A DNA stretch of 64,000 nt, from the NCBI RefSeq assembly GCF_003182135.1, contig NZ_QGTL01000002.1, positions 1 to 64,000 on the forward strand, given 5' to 3'. Under the pieces are notes generated by a model. The model ran no database searches, was not told the origin of the DNA, and saw only the letters and a list, made by a program, of their open reading frames with translations. A program made the translations under genes and the position numbers. Positions 37,353 through 46,565 of this stretch are shown in pieces. Source of the DNA: Nocardia neocaledoniensis. GTDB lineage: Bacteria > Actinomycetota > Actinomycetes > Mycobacteriales > Mycobacteriaceae. The stretch's first letter is position 1; every line of letters begins with the position of its first letter.

Positions 37353-38204
37353 GTGGAGTTGATCGGTGTAATCGGTGGCGGCACGATGGGCGCGGGAATC
37401 GCCGAGGTGTGCGCCAAGGCGGGGAGCTCGGTCCTCGTGCTGGAGACCAAGCAGGAGTTCGCCGACGCCGCGCAGCAGCGCATCGCCGGATCGATCGGCA
37501 AGGGCGTCGCCCGCGGCAAGATCACCCAGGAAGAGGCCGACGCCGCCATCGCGCGCGTGCGCGTCACCCTGGACATGGACGAGTTCGCCGACCGTGACCT
37601 GGTCATCGAGGCCGCGCCGGAGATCGAGTCGCTGAAGTACGAGATCTTCGGCAAGCTCGACAAGATCGTGAAGCCCGAGGGCATCCTCGCCACCAACACC
37701 TCCTCGATCCCGGTGATCAAGGTCGCCGGCGCGACCCAGCGCCCCGAGCGGGTCGTCGGCGTGCACTTCTTCAACCCGGTGCCGGTGATGCCGCTGGTCG
37801 AGATCATCTCGACCCTGGTCACCGCGCCGGAGGCGGCCGCGGCCGTCACCGACTACGCCAAGAACACCCTGGGCAAGATGACCGTGCAGGCGGGCGACCG
37901 CTCCGGCTTCATCGTCAACGCGCTGCTCATCCCCTACCTGTGTTCCGCGATCCGGATGCTGGAGTCGGGCTACGCCACCGCCGAGGACATCGACGCGGCC
38001 ATGAAGGGCGGCTGCGGCTACCCGATGGGCCCGCTCACCCTCCTCGACACCGTCGGCCTCGACATCGCCCTGGCGGCCTCGGAATCGCTCTACGCCGAGT
38101 TCGCCGAGCCGCACCTCGCCCCGCCCGCCCTGCTGCGCCGCATGGTCGACGCGGGCCGCCTCGGCCGCAAGTCCGGCCGCGGCTTCTACGACTACGCCAA
38201 GTGA
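37353..38204 (+). CDS. 3-hydroxybutyryl-CoA / 3-hydroxyacyl-CoA dehydrogenase
   Basis: A 283-residue NAD(P)-dependent enzyme that interconverts 3-hydroxyacyl-CoA and 3-ketoacyl-CoA in beta-oxidation or butyrate metabolism. The N-terminal Rossmann loop is GVIGGGTMGAGIAEVCA. The family motif RVVGVHFFNPVPVMPLVEII at about 132-151 holds the catalytic His. The Glu partner region is near 140-150 and the C-terminal domain has DRSGFIVNALLIPYL and GCGYPMGPLTLLDTVGLD. The start is GTG 37353 with GGGAG upstream. It stands alone between the RidA gene and the NRPS. Its length is that of M. tuberculosis FadB2. Confidence 0.92.
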   Translation: MELIGVIGGGTMGAGIAEVCAKAGSSVLVLETKQEFADAAQQRIAGSIGKGVARGKITQEEADAAIARVRVTLDMDEFADRDLVIEAAPEIESLKYEIFGKLDKIVKPEGILATNTSSIPVIKVAGATQRPERVVGVHFFNPVPVMPLVEIISTLVTAPEAAAAVTDYAKNTLGKMTVQAGDRSGFIVNALLIPYLCSAIRMLESGYATAEDIDAAMKGGCGYPMGPLTLLDTVGLDIALAASESLYAEFAEPHLAPPALLRRMVDAGRLGRKSGRGFYDYAK

Positions 38205-38210
38205 GTCCGG

Positions 38211-38239
38211 CCGCGGGAGCCGTCGACCGGCTCCCGCGG
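38211..38239. terminator. Bidirectional hairpin terminator
   Basis: A 12-bp perfect stem (38211-38222 with 38228-38239) has a 5-nt loop. It lies between the convergent dehydrogenase and NRPS genes, with no U-tract. Confidence 0.7.
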
Positions 38240-38246
38240 GATCGGG

Positions 38247-41200
38247 TCACGCCGGGGTGAGGCTGCCCCCGGGAGCCGGGAAGAACCCGGTGTCGATGTA
38301 GTGGTCGAAGTAGCGACTGATGACCGTGGCGTCGACCGGGGGCAGTTCGATCGGGACGCCGCGGAACGGCTCGGTGGGCGCGGCCGCTTCGACGGCGCTC
38401 AGGACCGTGGCCGGGTCGGCCTTGGCGATGGCGGCCGCGTAGTTGCCGCTCAGCGCCGAGGCACGCGCCAGGATCGGGTCGGCGTCGACGCGTTCGGCCG
38501 CGGTGGTGAGCGCGAGGCCGAATTCCATCGGGTCGATGAAATCGAAGCGGTAGTGCCTGCGCACGATCTCCTCGTAGACCACCTGCAGCGGCACCTGCGC
38601 ACCCGCCGCGCGATAGATGGTGCCCAGTGCTCCCGCATCGCGGGAACGGCCGACGATGCCCGCCGCGACATGGTCGACGGGCGCCATCTCGATGCCGACC
38701 GCGCGCACGTCGACGGCGACGCCGAGCACCAGCATGGCGCGCAGCATGGTCCACCAGGCGTCCTCGGCCGGTGCGACGCCGGTGCGCGAGTCACCGGTGA
38801 TCAGGCCCGGCCGGTACACGGCGAGGGGAACGCCGCGCTCGATCGCGGTGTGCACGAGCTGTTCGGCGACCCACTTCGTCATCGCGTAGCCGGGTAGCCC
38901 GGCGGGCACACCGTCGGCCTGCGGAATCCCCGCCAGCACCGACAGCGTGGACACGTAGTGGATCGGCTTGAGCCGGGTGGTGGTGGCCAGGCGCAGCACC
39001 TCGGTGGTGCCGCCGACATTGGCGTCGCGCATCCTGGCGTACGGCTCGAGGTGATTGACCAGCGCGCCGTTGTGGTAGATCGCGTCGATCCCGGTGGCCA
39101 GTTCGGCGAAGCGCGCCGGGTCGAGTCCGAGCCGGGGCCGCGCGAGATCGCCTGGGACGCCGACGATCCGGTCCGCGTAGGGGCGCAGGTCGATGGCGTA
39201 GCTCGCGGCGGTGCGCACGACGCGATCCACCGCGCCCGCGTCGTCGGTGGCGCGCACGAGGCAGTGGACGACGGCGCCGGTCTGCTCGAGCAGCTCGCGC
39301 AGCAGGAAGCTGCCGAGGAAACCGGTGGCGCCGGTGAGCAACACCGTCGCCGGGTCGCCGGGACGCGCGGGCGCGCACCCGGTGGGATCGATCGACGCGT
39401 CGAGGATCGCGTCGGCGGCGGGGTCGGGCCCGCTCGCCGCAGCCGAAGATTCGTCGCGCACGGCCAGCGCCAGATCGCTGACCAGCGGATAACTGAACAG
39501 CAGACGCAGCGGCACCTCGAGGTCGAGTCGTTCGGCCAGCGCCGCGCGAACCCGGATGGCCGAGAGCGAGGTGCCGCCGAGGACAAAGAAGTCGTCGTCG
39601 CGGCCGACCCGGTCGCGCCCGAGCACCTCGGCGATCACCTCGGCCACGACGCGCTCGTCGGCGGTGGCCGGCGCGCGGTACTCGCGCACCTCGACGGCAG
39701 GGGCGGGCAGCGCCTTGCGGTCGAGCTTGCCGGTGGCGCCGAGCGGGAACTCGTCGAGCACCAGCAGCCGGTGCGGAATCATGTACGGCGGCAACAGGGT
39801 ACGGATCGCGGCGTGCACGTCGGCGAGGTCGATCGTCGCGCCTGCCACCGGGACGAGGTAGCCGATCAGCTGCTCGTGGTGCACCGCGACCGCCGCGCCC
39901 GCGACGGTGGGATGGGTGCGCAGGGCGGCCTCGATCTCGCCCGGCTCGATCCGCAGACCGTGCAGCTTGAGCTGGACGTCGGTGCGGCCCAGGTAGGTCA
40001 GGTCCCCGCCGGGCAGCCTGCGCACGAGATCGCCGGTGCGGTACATGCGTTCACCGCCGTCGGCGAACGGATCGGCGACGAAGCGCTCGGTCGTCTTGTC
40101 CGGGCTCCCGAGGTATCCGCGGGCCAGCTGCGCACCGGCCAGATACAGCTCGCCGGGCGTGCCCGCGGGCACCGGGCGCAGCCGGGCGTCCAGCACGTAG
40201 GCGCGAGAGTTCCAGTGCGGCTTACCGATCGGGACGACGCCGGCACCCACCTCGGTCACGTCGGCGCCGGTGATCGAGACAGTGGCCTCCGTGGGCCCGT
40301 ACAGGTTGTGCAGCCTGCCCGCGGTGGCGGCGGCGAAGCGGGCGATGGTGGCGTTGGGCAGCGGCTCACCGCCGACCCACACCGCGCGCACCGAGCGCAG
40401 CGCGCCCTCCGGGGCGTCGGCGAGCAGCATCTGCAACACCGACGGCACGATCGTGGTGCCGGTGACGCGGTGCCGGGCGATGAGGTCGGCCAGGTAGGCG
40501 GGGTCGGTGAGGCCGTGCGCGGCGGCCACGACCATGTGCGCGCCCGCCCGGAGCGGCGTCGCGAACCCGATCATCGACGCGTCGAAGGTGAACGGAATCG
40601 ACTGCAGGACGGTGTCGTTCTCCCCCACCCCGTATTCGCCGACCATGAACGCCGCCTGGTTGACGATCGCCGCGTGCGGCACCCCGACGCCCTTGGGCTT
40701 GCCGGTCGAGCCCGACGTGAAGATCACGTACGCCAGATCCAGCGCGCGCAGCGGGCGCGGCCGATCGGCGTCGGTGACCCAGGCGTCCGAGAAGGCCGAC
40801 AGCGCACCGGAATCCGCGACCAGATCCACCGAGACGACCGGCAATCCGTCGGCCGTGACGGCGTCGGCCGCGGTGGTCAGCAGGCAGACGGGACCGGCCG
40901 CGGCCAGGATGTCGGCCCGGCGTTCGGCGGGCGAGTCCGGGTCGATCGGCACGTAGGCGCCGCCCGCGGCGAACACCGCGTACATCGCGACCACCAGATC
41001 GATCGACGGCTTGATCCCCACCGCGACCGTCGAGCCGGGACCGACGCCGGTGGCGATCAGCAAGCGCGCCAACCGGTTCACCCGGCTCGCCAGCTCCGCG
41101 TAGCCGAGGGTGCGGTCGCCGAAGGTGACCGCGGGCGCGTCCGGGCGGCGCAGCGCCTGCGCGCGGAAGGCGTCGAGCAGCGTCGGGTCCGGTACCGGGC

Positions 41201-44200
41201 ACAGCGCGCCGGCCGGTTCGACCAGCTCGCCGTCGAGCAGGATCGGCAGGTCGCCGACGGGCCGGTGCGGCGCCGCGACGGCCGCTTCGAGCAGGGCGCC
41301 CAGGCGCAGGCCGAGCGCGGCGACGGTCGAGCTGTCGAACAGGTCGGCGGCGTAGCGCCACGAGCAGCGCAGTCCCGCCGGTCCGGTGGCGTCCTCGTGC
41401 GGGACGACGGTCAGCTGCAGGTCCACCGGGGCCACCTCGTCGCCGAGGTCGACCGCCGACACCACCAGATCGGGCAGTTCCAGCCGGACGCCGCCGAAGT
41501 TCTGCAGCGACAGCGCCACCTGGTACAGCGGGTGGTGGGCCTGGGTGCGCGGCGGATCCAGTTCGGCGACAAGGCGTTCGAACGGCACGTCGGCGTTGGC
41601 GAAGGCGGCCAGGTCGGTCTCGCGGACCCGGCTCAGCAGGGCTGCGAAGGGCTCTGCGGCGTCGACGCGGGTGCGCAGCACCACCGTGTTGACGAACATG
41701 CCGACCAGGTCGTCGAGTTCGGGCTCGCCACGGCCCGCGACGGGAGCGCCGACCGTGACGTCGTCGGTGCCGGCCAGCCGGGCGAGCAGCACCGACAGGG
41801 CCGTCCGCAGCACCATGAACAGCGAGGCGTTGTGCTCGCGCGCGAGACTCTCCAGCGCCCGGTGCAGATCGGCGTCGAGCGCGAAGTGCGCGGCGGCGCC
41901 CCGACTGCCCGCGACCGGCGGACGCGGATGATCGGTGGGCAGCTCCAGCAGGGTGGGCGCCCCGGCGAGTTCCTCGCGCCAGTAGCCGAGCTGGGTCGCC
42001 AGCAGCGAGTCGGGATCCTCCGCGGCGCCGAGCATCTCGTGCTGCCAGAGCGTGTAGTCGGCGTATTGCACCGGCAGCGGCGCCCAGTCCGGGGCCGCGC
42101 CGCCGACGCGGGCGAGGTAGGCGGTCATCAGGTCGCGGGTGAGGGGGCCGAGCGAGAAGCCGTCGGTGGCGATGTGGTGCACCACCACCGCCAGCACGTG
42201 CTCGGTCGGCGACAGCTGGAACACCTTGGCGCGCACCGGCACTCGCGCGCACACGTCGAAGCCGCCGAGCGTGAGCCGGGCCAGCTCGCCGCGCAGCTCG
42301 CGCTCGGCGATCGCGGTGACGGCCACGTCGATGCCCGCCTCGGCCACCGGCAGCACCCGCTGGTAGCCCTGGCCGTCGCGCTCGGGGTACACGGTGCGCA
42401 GCACCTCGTGCCGGTCGAGGACGTCGTCGAGGGCGGCGGTCAGCGCGGCGGTGTCGAGCGGGCCGGACAGGCGCAGGGCGACGGGGATGTTGTACGCGCT
42501 GGAATCGGGGTCGAGGCGCGCCATGAACCACATGCGCTGCTGGGCGAGGGACAGCGGCACCCGCTCGCCGCGCTCGCGCCGGGTCAGCGGGAGGCGCGCG
42601 GCCGCGTCGCCGACGAGGGCGTCGAGCGCGTCGGCCAGCGCCGCCACGGTCCCGTGTTCGAAGACCGTGCGGGCGGGCACCCGCGCGCCGGTCACCGCGC
42701 CGAGGCGCCCGGCCAGCTGGGTGGCGAGCAGGGAGTTGCCGCCGAGGGCGAAGAAGTCGTCGGCGCGGCCGATCCGGTCTTCGCCGAGCAGCTCTGCGAA
42801 GACCGCGGCCACCGCTTCCTCGGTGTCGCCGCGGGGCGCTTCGACGACGCGGGCGGTGAGCTCCGGCTCCGGCAGCGCCCGGTGGTCGAGCTTGCCGACC
42901 GGGGTCAGCGGCAGCCGCTCGATCGGCACGATCGCCGCCGGAACCGCGTGCTGCGGCAGCCGCCGCCGGGCCAGTGCCGTGAGCGCCGCCGGATCGACGG
43001 TGGCGCCGGGGGCGGGCACGACGTAGGCGACGAGGGCGTCGGCGCCGCTGGGCAGGGTGCGCACCAGCGTGGTGGCCACGCGCACGGACTCGTCGGACCC
43101 GAGCACCGCGTCGATCTCGCCCAGTTCGATGCGGAAGCCGCGCAGCTTCACCTGGGCGTCGGTGCGCCCGAGGAAGACCAGCTGCGGTTCGCCGCCGGGC
43201 GCGCGGTCCCACTTCACGAGGTCGCCGGTGCGGTAGAGGCGGCCCTCGCCGAGCGGGTCGGCGACGAAGCGCGCCGCGGTGAGCCCCGCGCGCGCATGGT
43301 AGCCGCGCGCGGTCCCCGGCCCGGTCAGGTACAGCTCGCCGGGCACCCGGTCGGGCACCGGGCGCAGCCGGGCGTCGAGGACCCGGGCCGTCATGCCGGG
43401 GATGGGGGCGCCGATGGTGATCTGATCACCGGGGGCGAGCGGGTCGCTGATGGAGGCCGCCACCGTGGTCTCGGTGGGGCCGTAGAGGTTGTAGAACCGC
43501 CGGCCCGGCGACCAGCGCGCGATCAGATCGGGCGGGCAGGCCTCGCCGCCGACGACGATCGCGGCCAGGTCGGGCAGCCCCGATCCGTCGACTCCGGCCA
43601 GCGCGGCGGGGGTGATGAAAGCGTGCGTCACCCGTTCGGCGCGCAGCAGCTCGGTCAGCTCGTCGCCGCCGTAGATGTCGGGCGGCGCGATGACCATCGT
43701 CGAGCTGGCGCCGACGGCGAGCAGCAGCTCGAGGATGCTGGCGTCGAAGCTGGGCGAGGCGAAGTGCAGGGTGCGCGCGGCGCCGGTGATGCCGAACCGG
43801 CGGACCTGCTCGGCGCACAGCCCGGCCAGGCCGGTGTGAGTGACGGCGACGCCCTTCGGCACACCGGTCGAGCCGGAGGTGTAGATGACGTAGGCGATGT
43901 CGTCGCCGAAGAGCCTGCGCGTGCGGTCGGCCGCGGCCAGCGGCGCGTCCGAGACCAGGGCCAGCTCCTCGCGGCACGAGGCGGAGTCCAGGGCCAACCA
44001 GCGCAGTCCCGCGTCCAGCCGGGCGGCGTCGGCGGCCAGTGCGACGCCGAACCCGGCGCCGGAATCGGCGAGCATGTGGGCCACCCGCTCGGCCGGGTAG
44101 CGCGGATCGACCGGGACGAACGCGGCGCCGGTCTTGGCCACCGCCCACAGCGCGACGACGGCGTCCGTCGACCTGGGCAGGGCGAGCACGACCCGGTCGC

Positions 44201-44414
44201 CGGGACCGACGCCACGCCCGATCAGCACGCGGGCCAGCTGCGAGGACTGCTGGTCGAGTTCGGTGTAGGTGAACGACAGTCCGGCGTGGGTGAGGGCCGT
44301 CGATTCGGGGGCGCGCTCGACGGCGGCCATCAGCAGTCGGGGCAGGGTAGCGCCGGACACGCGGCGCACCCGGCGCACGGCAGGAGGGCGGACGCCAGAA
44401 GCTTGCTCGGACAC
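38247..44414 (-). CDS. Dimodular NRPS, A-T-C-A-T-R, with reductive release
   Basis: A 2055-residue synthetase. Domains: A1 (about 25-510; YTSGSTGVPKG near 176, LYGPTE near 308, GKLDHRAL near 504); T1 (GGNSLLATQL, Ser about 560); condensation (about 595-1040; HHIATDG near 743, intact HHxxxDG); A2 (about 1070-1565; FTSGSTGKPKG near 1226, GKLDRKAL near 1560); T2 (GGTSLSAIRV, Ser about 1615); thioester reductase (1690-2055; LLTGATGFLG near 1690, YAMTK near 1841). Pocket residues read by eye: A1 D-A-L-F-V-G-L-V-A-K, A2 D-A-I-T-W-G-L-V-S-K, suggesting hydrophobic residues. A loading module with no starter C domain plus terminal R predicts a dipeptide aldehyde or alcohol, as in AusA. GTG 44414 start; no MbtH, PPTase or tailoring gene adjoins. 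Confidence 0.93.
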   Translation of the reverse strand: MSEQASGVRPPAVRRVRRVSGATLPRLLMAAVERAPESTALTHAGLSFTYTELDQQSSQLARVLIGRGVGPGDRVVLALPRSTDAVVALWAVAKTGAAFVPVDPRYPAERVAHMLADSGAGFGVALAADAARLDAGLRWLALDSASCREELALVSDAPLAAADRTRRLFGDDIAYVIYTSGSTGVPKGVAVTHTGLAGLCAEQVRRFGITGAARTLHFASPSFDASILELLLAVGASSTMVIAPPDIYGGDELTELLRAERVTHAFITPAALAGVDGSGLPDLAAIVVGGEACPPDLIARWSPGRRFYNLYGPTETTVAASISDPLAPGDQITIGAPIPGMTARVLDARLRPVPDRVPGELYLTGPGTARGYHARAGLTAARFVADPLGEGRLYRTGDLVKWDRAPGGEPQLVFLGRTDAQVKLRGFRIELGEIDAVLGSDESVRVATTLVRTLPSGADALVAYVVPAPGATVDPAALTALARRRLPQHAVPAAIVPIERLPLTPVGKLDHRALPEPELTARVVEAPRGDTEEAVAAVFAELLGEDRIGRADDFFALGGNSLLATQLAGRLGAVTGARVPARTVFEHGTVAALADALDALVGDAAARLPLTRRERGERVPLSLAQQRMWFMARLDPDSSAYNIPVALRLSGPLDTAALTAALDDVLDRHEVLRTVYPERDGQGYQRVLPVAEAGIDVAVTAIAERELRGELARLTLGGFDVCARVPVRAKVFQLSPTEHVLAVVVHHIATDGFSLGPLTRDLMTAYLARVGGAAPDWAPLPVQYADYTLWQHEMLGAAEDPDSLLATQLGYWREELAGAPTLLELPTDHPRPPVAGSRGAAAHFALDADLHRALESLAREHNASLFMVLRTALSVLLARLAGTDDVTVGAPVAGRGEPELDDLVGMFVNTVVLRTRVDAAEPFAALLSRVRETDLAAFANADVPFERLVAELDPPRTQAHHPLYQVALSLQNFGGVRLELPDLVVSAVDLGDEVAPVDLQLTVVPHEDATGPAGLRCSWRYAADLFDSSTVAALGLRLGALLEAAVAAPHRPVGDLPILLDGELVEPAGALCPVPDPTLLDAFRAQALRRPDAPAVTFGDRTLGYAELASRVNRLARLLIATGVGPGSTVAVGIKPSIDLVVAMYAVFAAGGAYVPIDPDSPAERRADILAAAGPVCLLTTAADAVTADGLPVVSVDLVADSGALSAFSDAWVTDADRPRPLRALDLAYVIFTSGSTGKPKGVGVPHAAIVNQAAFMVGEYGVGENDTVLQSIPFTFDASMIGFATPLRAGAHMVVAAAHGLTDPAYLADLIARHRVTGTTIVPSVLQMLLADAPEGALRSVRAVWVGGEPLPNATIARFAAATAGRLHNLYGPTEATVSITGADVTEVGAGVVPIGKPHWNSRAYVLDARLRPVPAGTPGELYLAGAQLARGYLGSPDKTTERFVADPFADGGERMYRTGDLVRRLPGGDLTYLGRTDVQLKLHGLRIEPGEIEAALRTHPTVAGAAVAVHHEQLIGYLVPVAGATIDLADVHAAIRTLLPPYMIPHRLLVLDEFPLGATGKLDRKALPAPAVEVREYRAPATADERVVAEVIAEVLGRDRVGRDDDFFVLGGTSLSAIRVRAALAERLDLEVPLRLLFSYPLVSDLALAVRDESSAAASGPDPAADAILDASIDPTGCAPARPGDPATVLLTGATGFLGSFLLRELLEQTGAVVHCLVRATDDAGAVDRVVRTAASYAIDLRPYADRIVGVPGDLARPRLGLDPARFAELATGIDAIYHNGALVNHLEPYARMRDANVGGTTEVLRLATTTRLKPIHYVSTLSVLAGIPQADGVPAGLPGYAMTKWVAEQLVHTAIERGVPLAVYRPGLITGDSRTGVAPAEDAWWTMLRAMLVLGVAVDVRAVGIEMAPVDHVAAGIVGRSRDAGALGTIYRAAGAQVPLQVVYEEIVRRHYRFDFIDPMEFGLALTTAAERVDADPILARASALSGNYAAAIAKADPATVLSAVEAAAPTEPFRGVPIELPPVDATVISRYFDHYIDTGFFPAPGGSLTPA

Positions 44415-44738
44415 CGGTAACGCTTCCCTTCACCATGGAGAACCCAGGCATTCGCCCTGTTCGAACGTCGCCGGGACTCTCGGCTCTACCGGGGTATCGG
44501 GAAAATCCTGCGTGACGGTACCGGAAATATCTCATCAATTTCGGCGCATGGGCAATTCGAAGGTTTGACATCCCACGGATTGGGTATAGCCAACCGCTCA
44601 GTATGTAATCCAGGTCATAGACACCTCTTACGCAGGGGAAACGACCTCGCGAGCGGACGGTTGCTTTTCACATTTCGGCGCTGCCACGCCCCCGCCGATG
44701 ACCTGCGAATTTCCGGCTAACTCCACGGAAAGCGAAAA
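44415..44738. other. NRPS upstream region without a gene
   Basis: No coding sequence is supported here. The region is less GC-rich than its surroundings, mainly at 44515-44640. On the minus strand, TATACC (44588-44583) could be the -10 of the NRPS promoter; it lies inside an imperfect palindrome TTGG-GTATAG-CCAA (44580-44593). If so, the NRPS transcript would have a leader of about 160 nt. No riboswitch fold was recognised. Confidence 0.35.
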
Positions 44739-44769
44739 GACCGGAGACCACGTCACGCGGTCTCCGGTC
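44739..44769 (-). terminator. Intrinsic terminator of the acyltransferase operon
   Basis: An 11-bp perfect stem (44739-44749 with 44759-44769) with a 9-nt loop is followed on the minus strand by TTTTCGCTTT. It is a true U-rich Rho-independent terminator 24 bp after the PlsC-type gene. Confidence 0.8.
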
Positions 44770-44793
44770 CGGAGGGTTGCGAATTGTTGTCGA

Positions 44794-45741
44794 TTACCAG
44801 GCAGTAGCCGTGGCGGCCTCGGGGATCCGCTGATCCACCGACGGATCCTGTACGCGGGTGGAACCCGCCTCGATCCATTCGGTGTCGAGCACGCCGTGCC
44901 GGGAGCGGTCGGTGCCGCGCACGGCCGCCTCGCACCGGCGGGCCAGATCGCGGCGGTCGAGTCCGGGGTGCTCGTGTGGTTCCAGCACGATCTCGACAAC
45001 CATGCCCTTGCTGCGCAGCACCCGCTCGGCCGAATCGGCGAAGGTGTCCTCGCCGACGAAACCGGGGACGGTACACGGCGTTCCGTGCCGGTCGAGGTAG
45101 CGCAGCCGGACCGGCTGCACGGGGGTGGTGGTGTCGATCGCGGCCTGGAACATGGCCGGCCGCATCGAACCGTAGGCGCGCCCGCACCAGGTGGTCCCCT
45201 CGGGGAACACCGCGATCCGGTTGCCCTCGGCGAGCCGCCCCGCCACCTGGCCGACCACGCCGGGCAGTTCCCGCAGCCGGGCGCGCTCGATCGGGATCAC
45301 CTTGGTGAGCTGGGCGAGCTTGCCGAGCACCGGCCATTCGACCATGTCGGCGCGGGCCACGAAACTGCACGGCTGCACGGCCGCCAACGCCACTACATCG
45401 GCCCAGCCGATGTGGCCGGTCACCACCATCACCGCGGTGCCGGAATCGGCGAAGCCGGCCGCCGACACCTGCTCCGGGGGGCGGTTGTCCACGATGCGCA
45501 GGCGCATGCCGAGGCAGCCGAGCGCGGCCCTGGCGTAGCGGCGCTGCAGGTTCTCCCGGCGCGACCTCGGGGTCGCGGCGGTGAGCACCGGGAAGGTGAG
45601 CACGAGTCCGAGCACACCGGCCAGGCGGGCGAACATCCTGGCGGTGCCGACCTGGTCGATCGGTTCGATGCAGCCGGAACCACAGGGGCTCGACGGCATC
45701 CACGAGTGCGAGTGGGGGGCGGGCGGCGCGTCGAACACCAT
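44794..45741 (-). CDS. PlsC-type 1-acylglycerol-3-phosphate acyltransferase family
   Basis: A 315-residue membrane-associated acyltransferase. The N-terminal region has one hydrophobic segment (FARLAGVLGLVLTFPVLTAA). The family's first block is the H-x-x-x-x-D form in VVTGHIGWADVVAL (His, Asp) near residue 106. The third block is the VFPEGTTWCGR motif near 190 (FPEG). It transfers acyl groups to a lipid or glycolipid acceptor. It matches Rv3026c in position beside the GNAT acyltransferase gene 5 bp upstream (Rv3027c-like) and the fixAB region. Start ATG 45739. The acceptor is unknown; an ornithine-lipid-like or methylglucose-lipid acceptor is possible. Confidence 0.83.
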   Translation of the reverse strand: MVFDAPPAPHSHSWMPSSPCGSGCIEPIDQVGTARMFARLAGVLGLVLTFPVLTAATPRSRRENLQRRYARAALGCLGMRLRIVDNRPPEQVSAAGFADSGTAVMVVTGHIGWADVVALAAVQPCSFVARADMVEWPVLGKLAQLTKVIPIERARLRELPGVVGQVAGRLAEGNRIAVFPEGTTWCGRAYGSMRPAMFQAAIDTTTPVQPVRLRYLDRHGTPCTVPGFVGEDTFADSAERVLRSKGMVVEIVLEPHEHPGLDRRDLARRCEAAVRGTDRSRHGVLDTEWIEAGSTRVQDPSVDQRIPEAATATAW

Positions 45742-45746
45742 GGCGG

Positions 45747-46565
45747 TTACTTCCCGTCGAAATTGGCGGCCGCGCTCTGCAGCCGCTCCAGATACCGGGT
45801 GTTGATGGTTTCCAGGCCGAGCAGGGCGACGAAGTCGGCGACCGCGAAGTCGGGGTCGTGGGCCGGCTCGCCGCAGATCTCGGCGCCCAGCCGCAGGTAC
45901 CCGCGCAGCAGCGGCGGTAGCTTGGGGCGGCTCGGCGGGGTCAGCTGGTCGAGGGACAGGCCGTCGACGACGACCGGGTTGTAGGGGTGCACGCGGCGCT
46001 CCGGATCGCACGCGTGGCGGCCGAGCAGCAGGTCGCGCACGCCGCGGACATTGACCCCGGCGGGGTCCTCGGGGCCGTCCTGCATGGGCACCGACACACA
46101 GCCCATCACCCAGTCGTAGCCGGTGAGCTGGATGTAGTGCAGGATGCCCGCCCACATGAGGGTGAGCACCGAGCCGTTGCGGTGATCGGGCACCACGCAG
46201 GCCCGGCCCATCTCGACGATCCGGTGGCCCTCGGGATCGAGCTGGGCGAGATCGAATTCGGTCGCGGTGTAGTACCCGCCCGCGGCGGCGACCTTGTCCG
46301 GCGGCAACATCCGGTAGCAGCCGACGAACTGTTCGGTGAACTCGTCACGGACGAGCAGGTGATCGCAGTGCTCGTCGAACCGGTCGGCGTCGAGGCCGGT
46401 ACCGTTGTCGGGCATCTGGAATCCCGGCTCGGACGCGAAGACCTGGAAGCGCAAGCGCTGCGCGGCTTCCCGGTGCTCGGCGTCGGACGCGACGACCAGC
46501 GAGTAACGAGACTTCCCCACCCCGGAGTCCGGCGCCGGCGCGGTCAACACGGACGAAATTGTCAT
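45747..46565 (-). CDS. GNAT-type N-acyltransferase (OlsB/hemolysin-like, Rv3027c-like)
   Basis: A 272-residue acyltransferase of the OlsB-like GNAT branch, which uses acyl-ACP or acyl-CoA to acylate an amine such as ornithine. Signature parts are EAAQRLRFQVFASEPGF near residue 34, DADRFDEHCDHLLVRDE near 58, VGCYRMLPPDKVAAAGGYYTATEFDL near 85 and VEMGRACVVPDHRNGSVLTLMWAGI near 120. The ATG at 46563 is preferred; longer GTG 46652 and ATG starts add unconserved-looking sequence. It is translated just before the PlsC gene (5-bp gap). Together they resemble OlsB and OlsA of ornithine-lipid synthesis, though that product is an inference. Confidence 0.8.
   Translation of the reverse strand: MTISSVLTAPAPDSGVGKSRYSLVVASDAEHREAAQRLRFQVFASEPGFQMPDNGTGLDADRFDEHCDHLLVRDEFTEQFVGCYRMLPPDKVAAAGGYYTATEFDLAQLDPEGHRIVEMGRACVVPDHRNGSVLTLMWAGILHYIQLTGYDWVMGCVSVPMQDGPEDPAGVNVRGVRDLLLGRHACDPERRVHPYNPVVVDGLSLDQLTPPSRPKLPPLLRGYLRLGAEICGEPAHDPDFAVADFVALLGLETINTRYLERLQSAAANFDGK

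Noticed and set aside
38247..44414. Isonitrile lipopeptide (Rv0096-Rv0101 type) cluster membership of the NRPS.
   Set aside because: No acyl-ACP ligase, acyl carrier, thioesterase or iron-dependent isonitrile-forming oxygenase gene is adjacent, and the protein lacks the starter condensation domain.
38958..44420. A very long open frame on the plus strand antisense to the NRPS (about 1820 codons).
   Set aside because: It is a high-GC shadow of the NRPS codons. The translation is low complexity (Gly, Arg, Val, Asp rich), has no family motif, and the NRPS frame has every expected core motif.
44565..44590. TTGACA followed by TATAGC on the plus strand in the NRPS upstream gap.
   Set aside because: The spacer is only 14 nt and no plus-strand gene follows for several kilobases, so it is probably chance.
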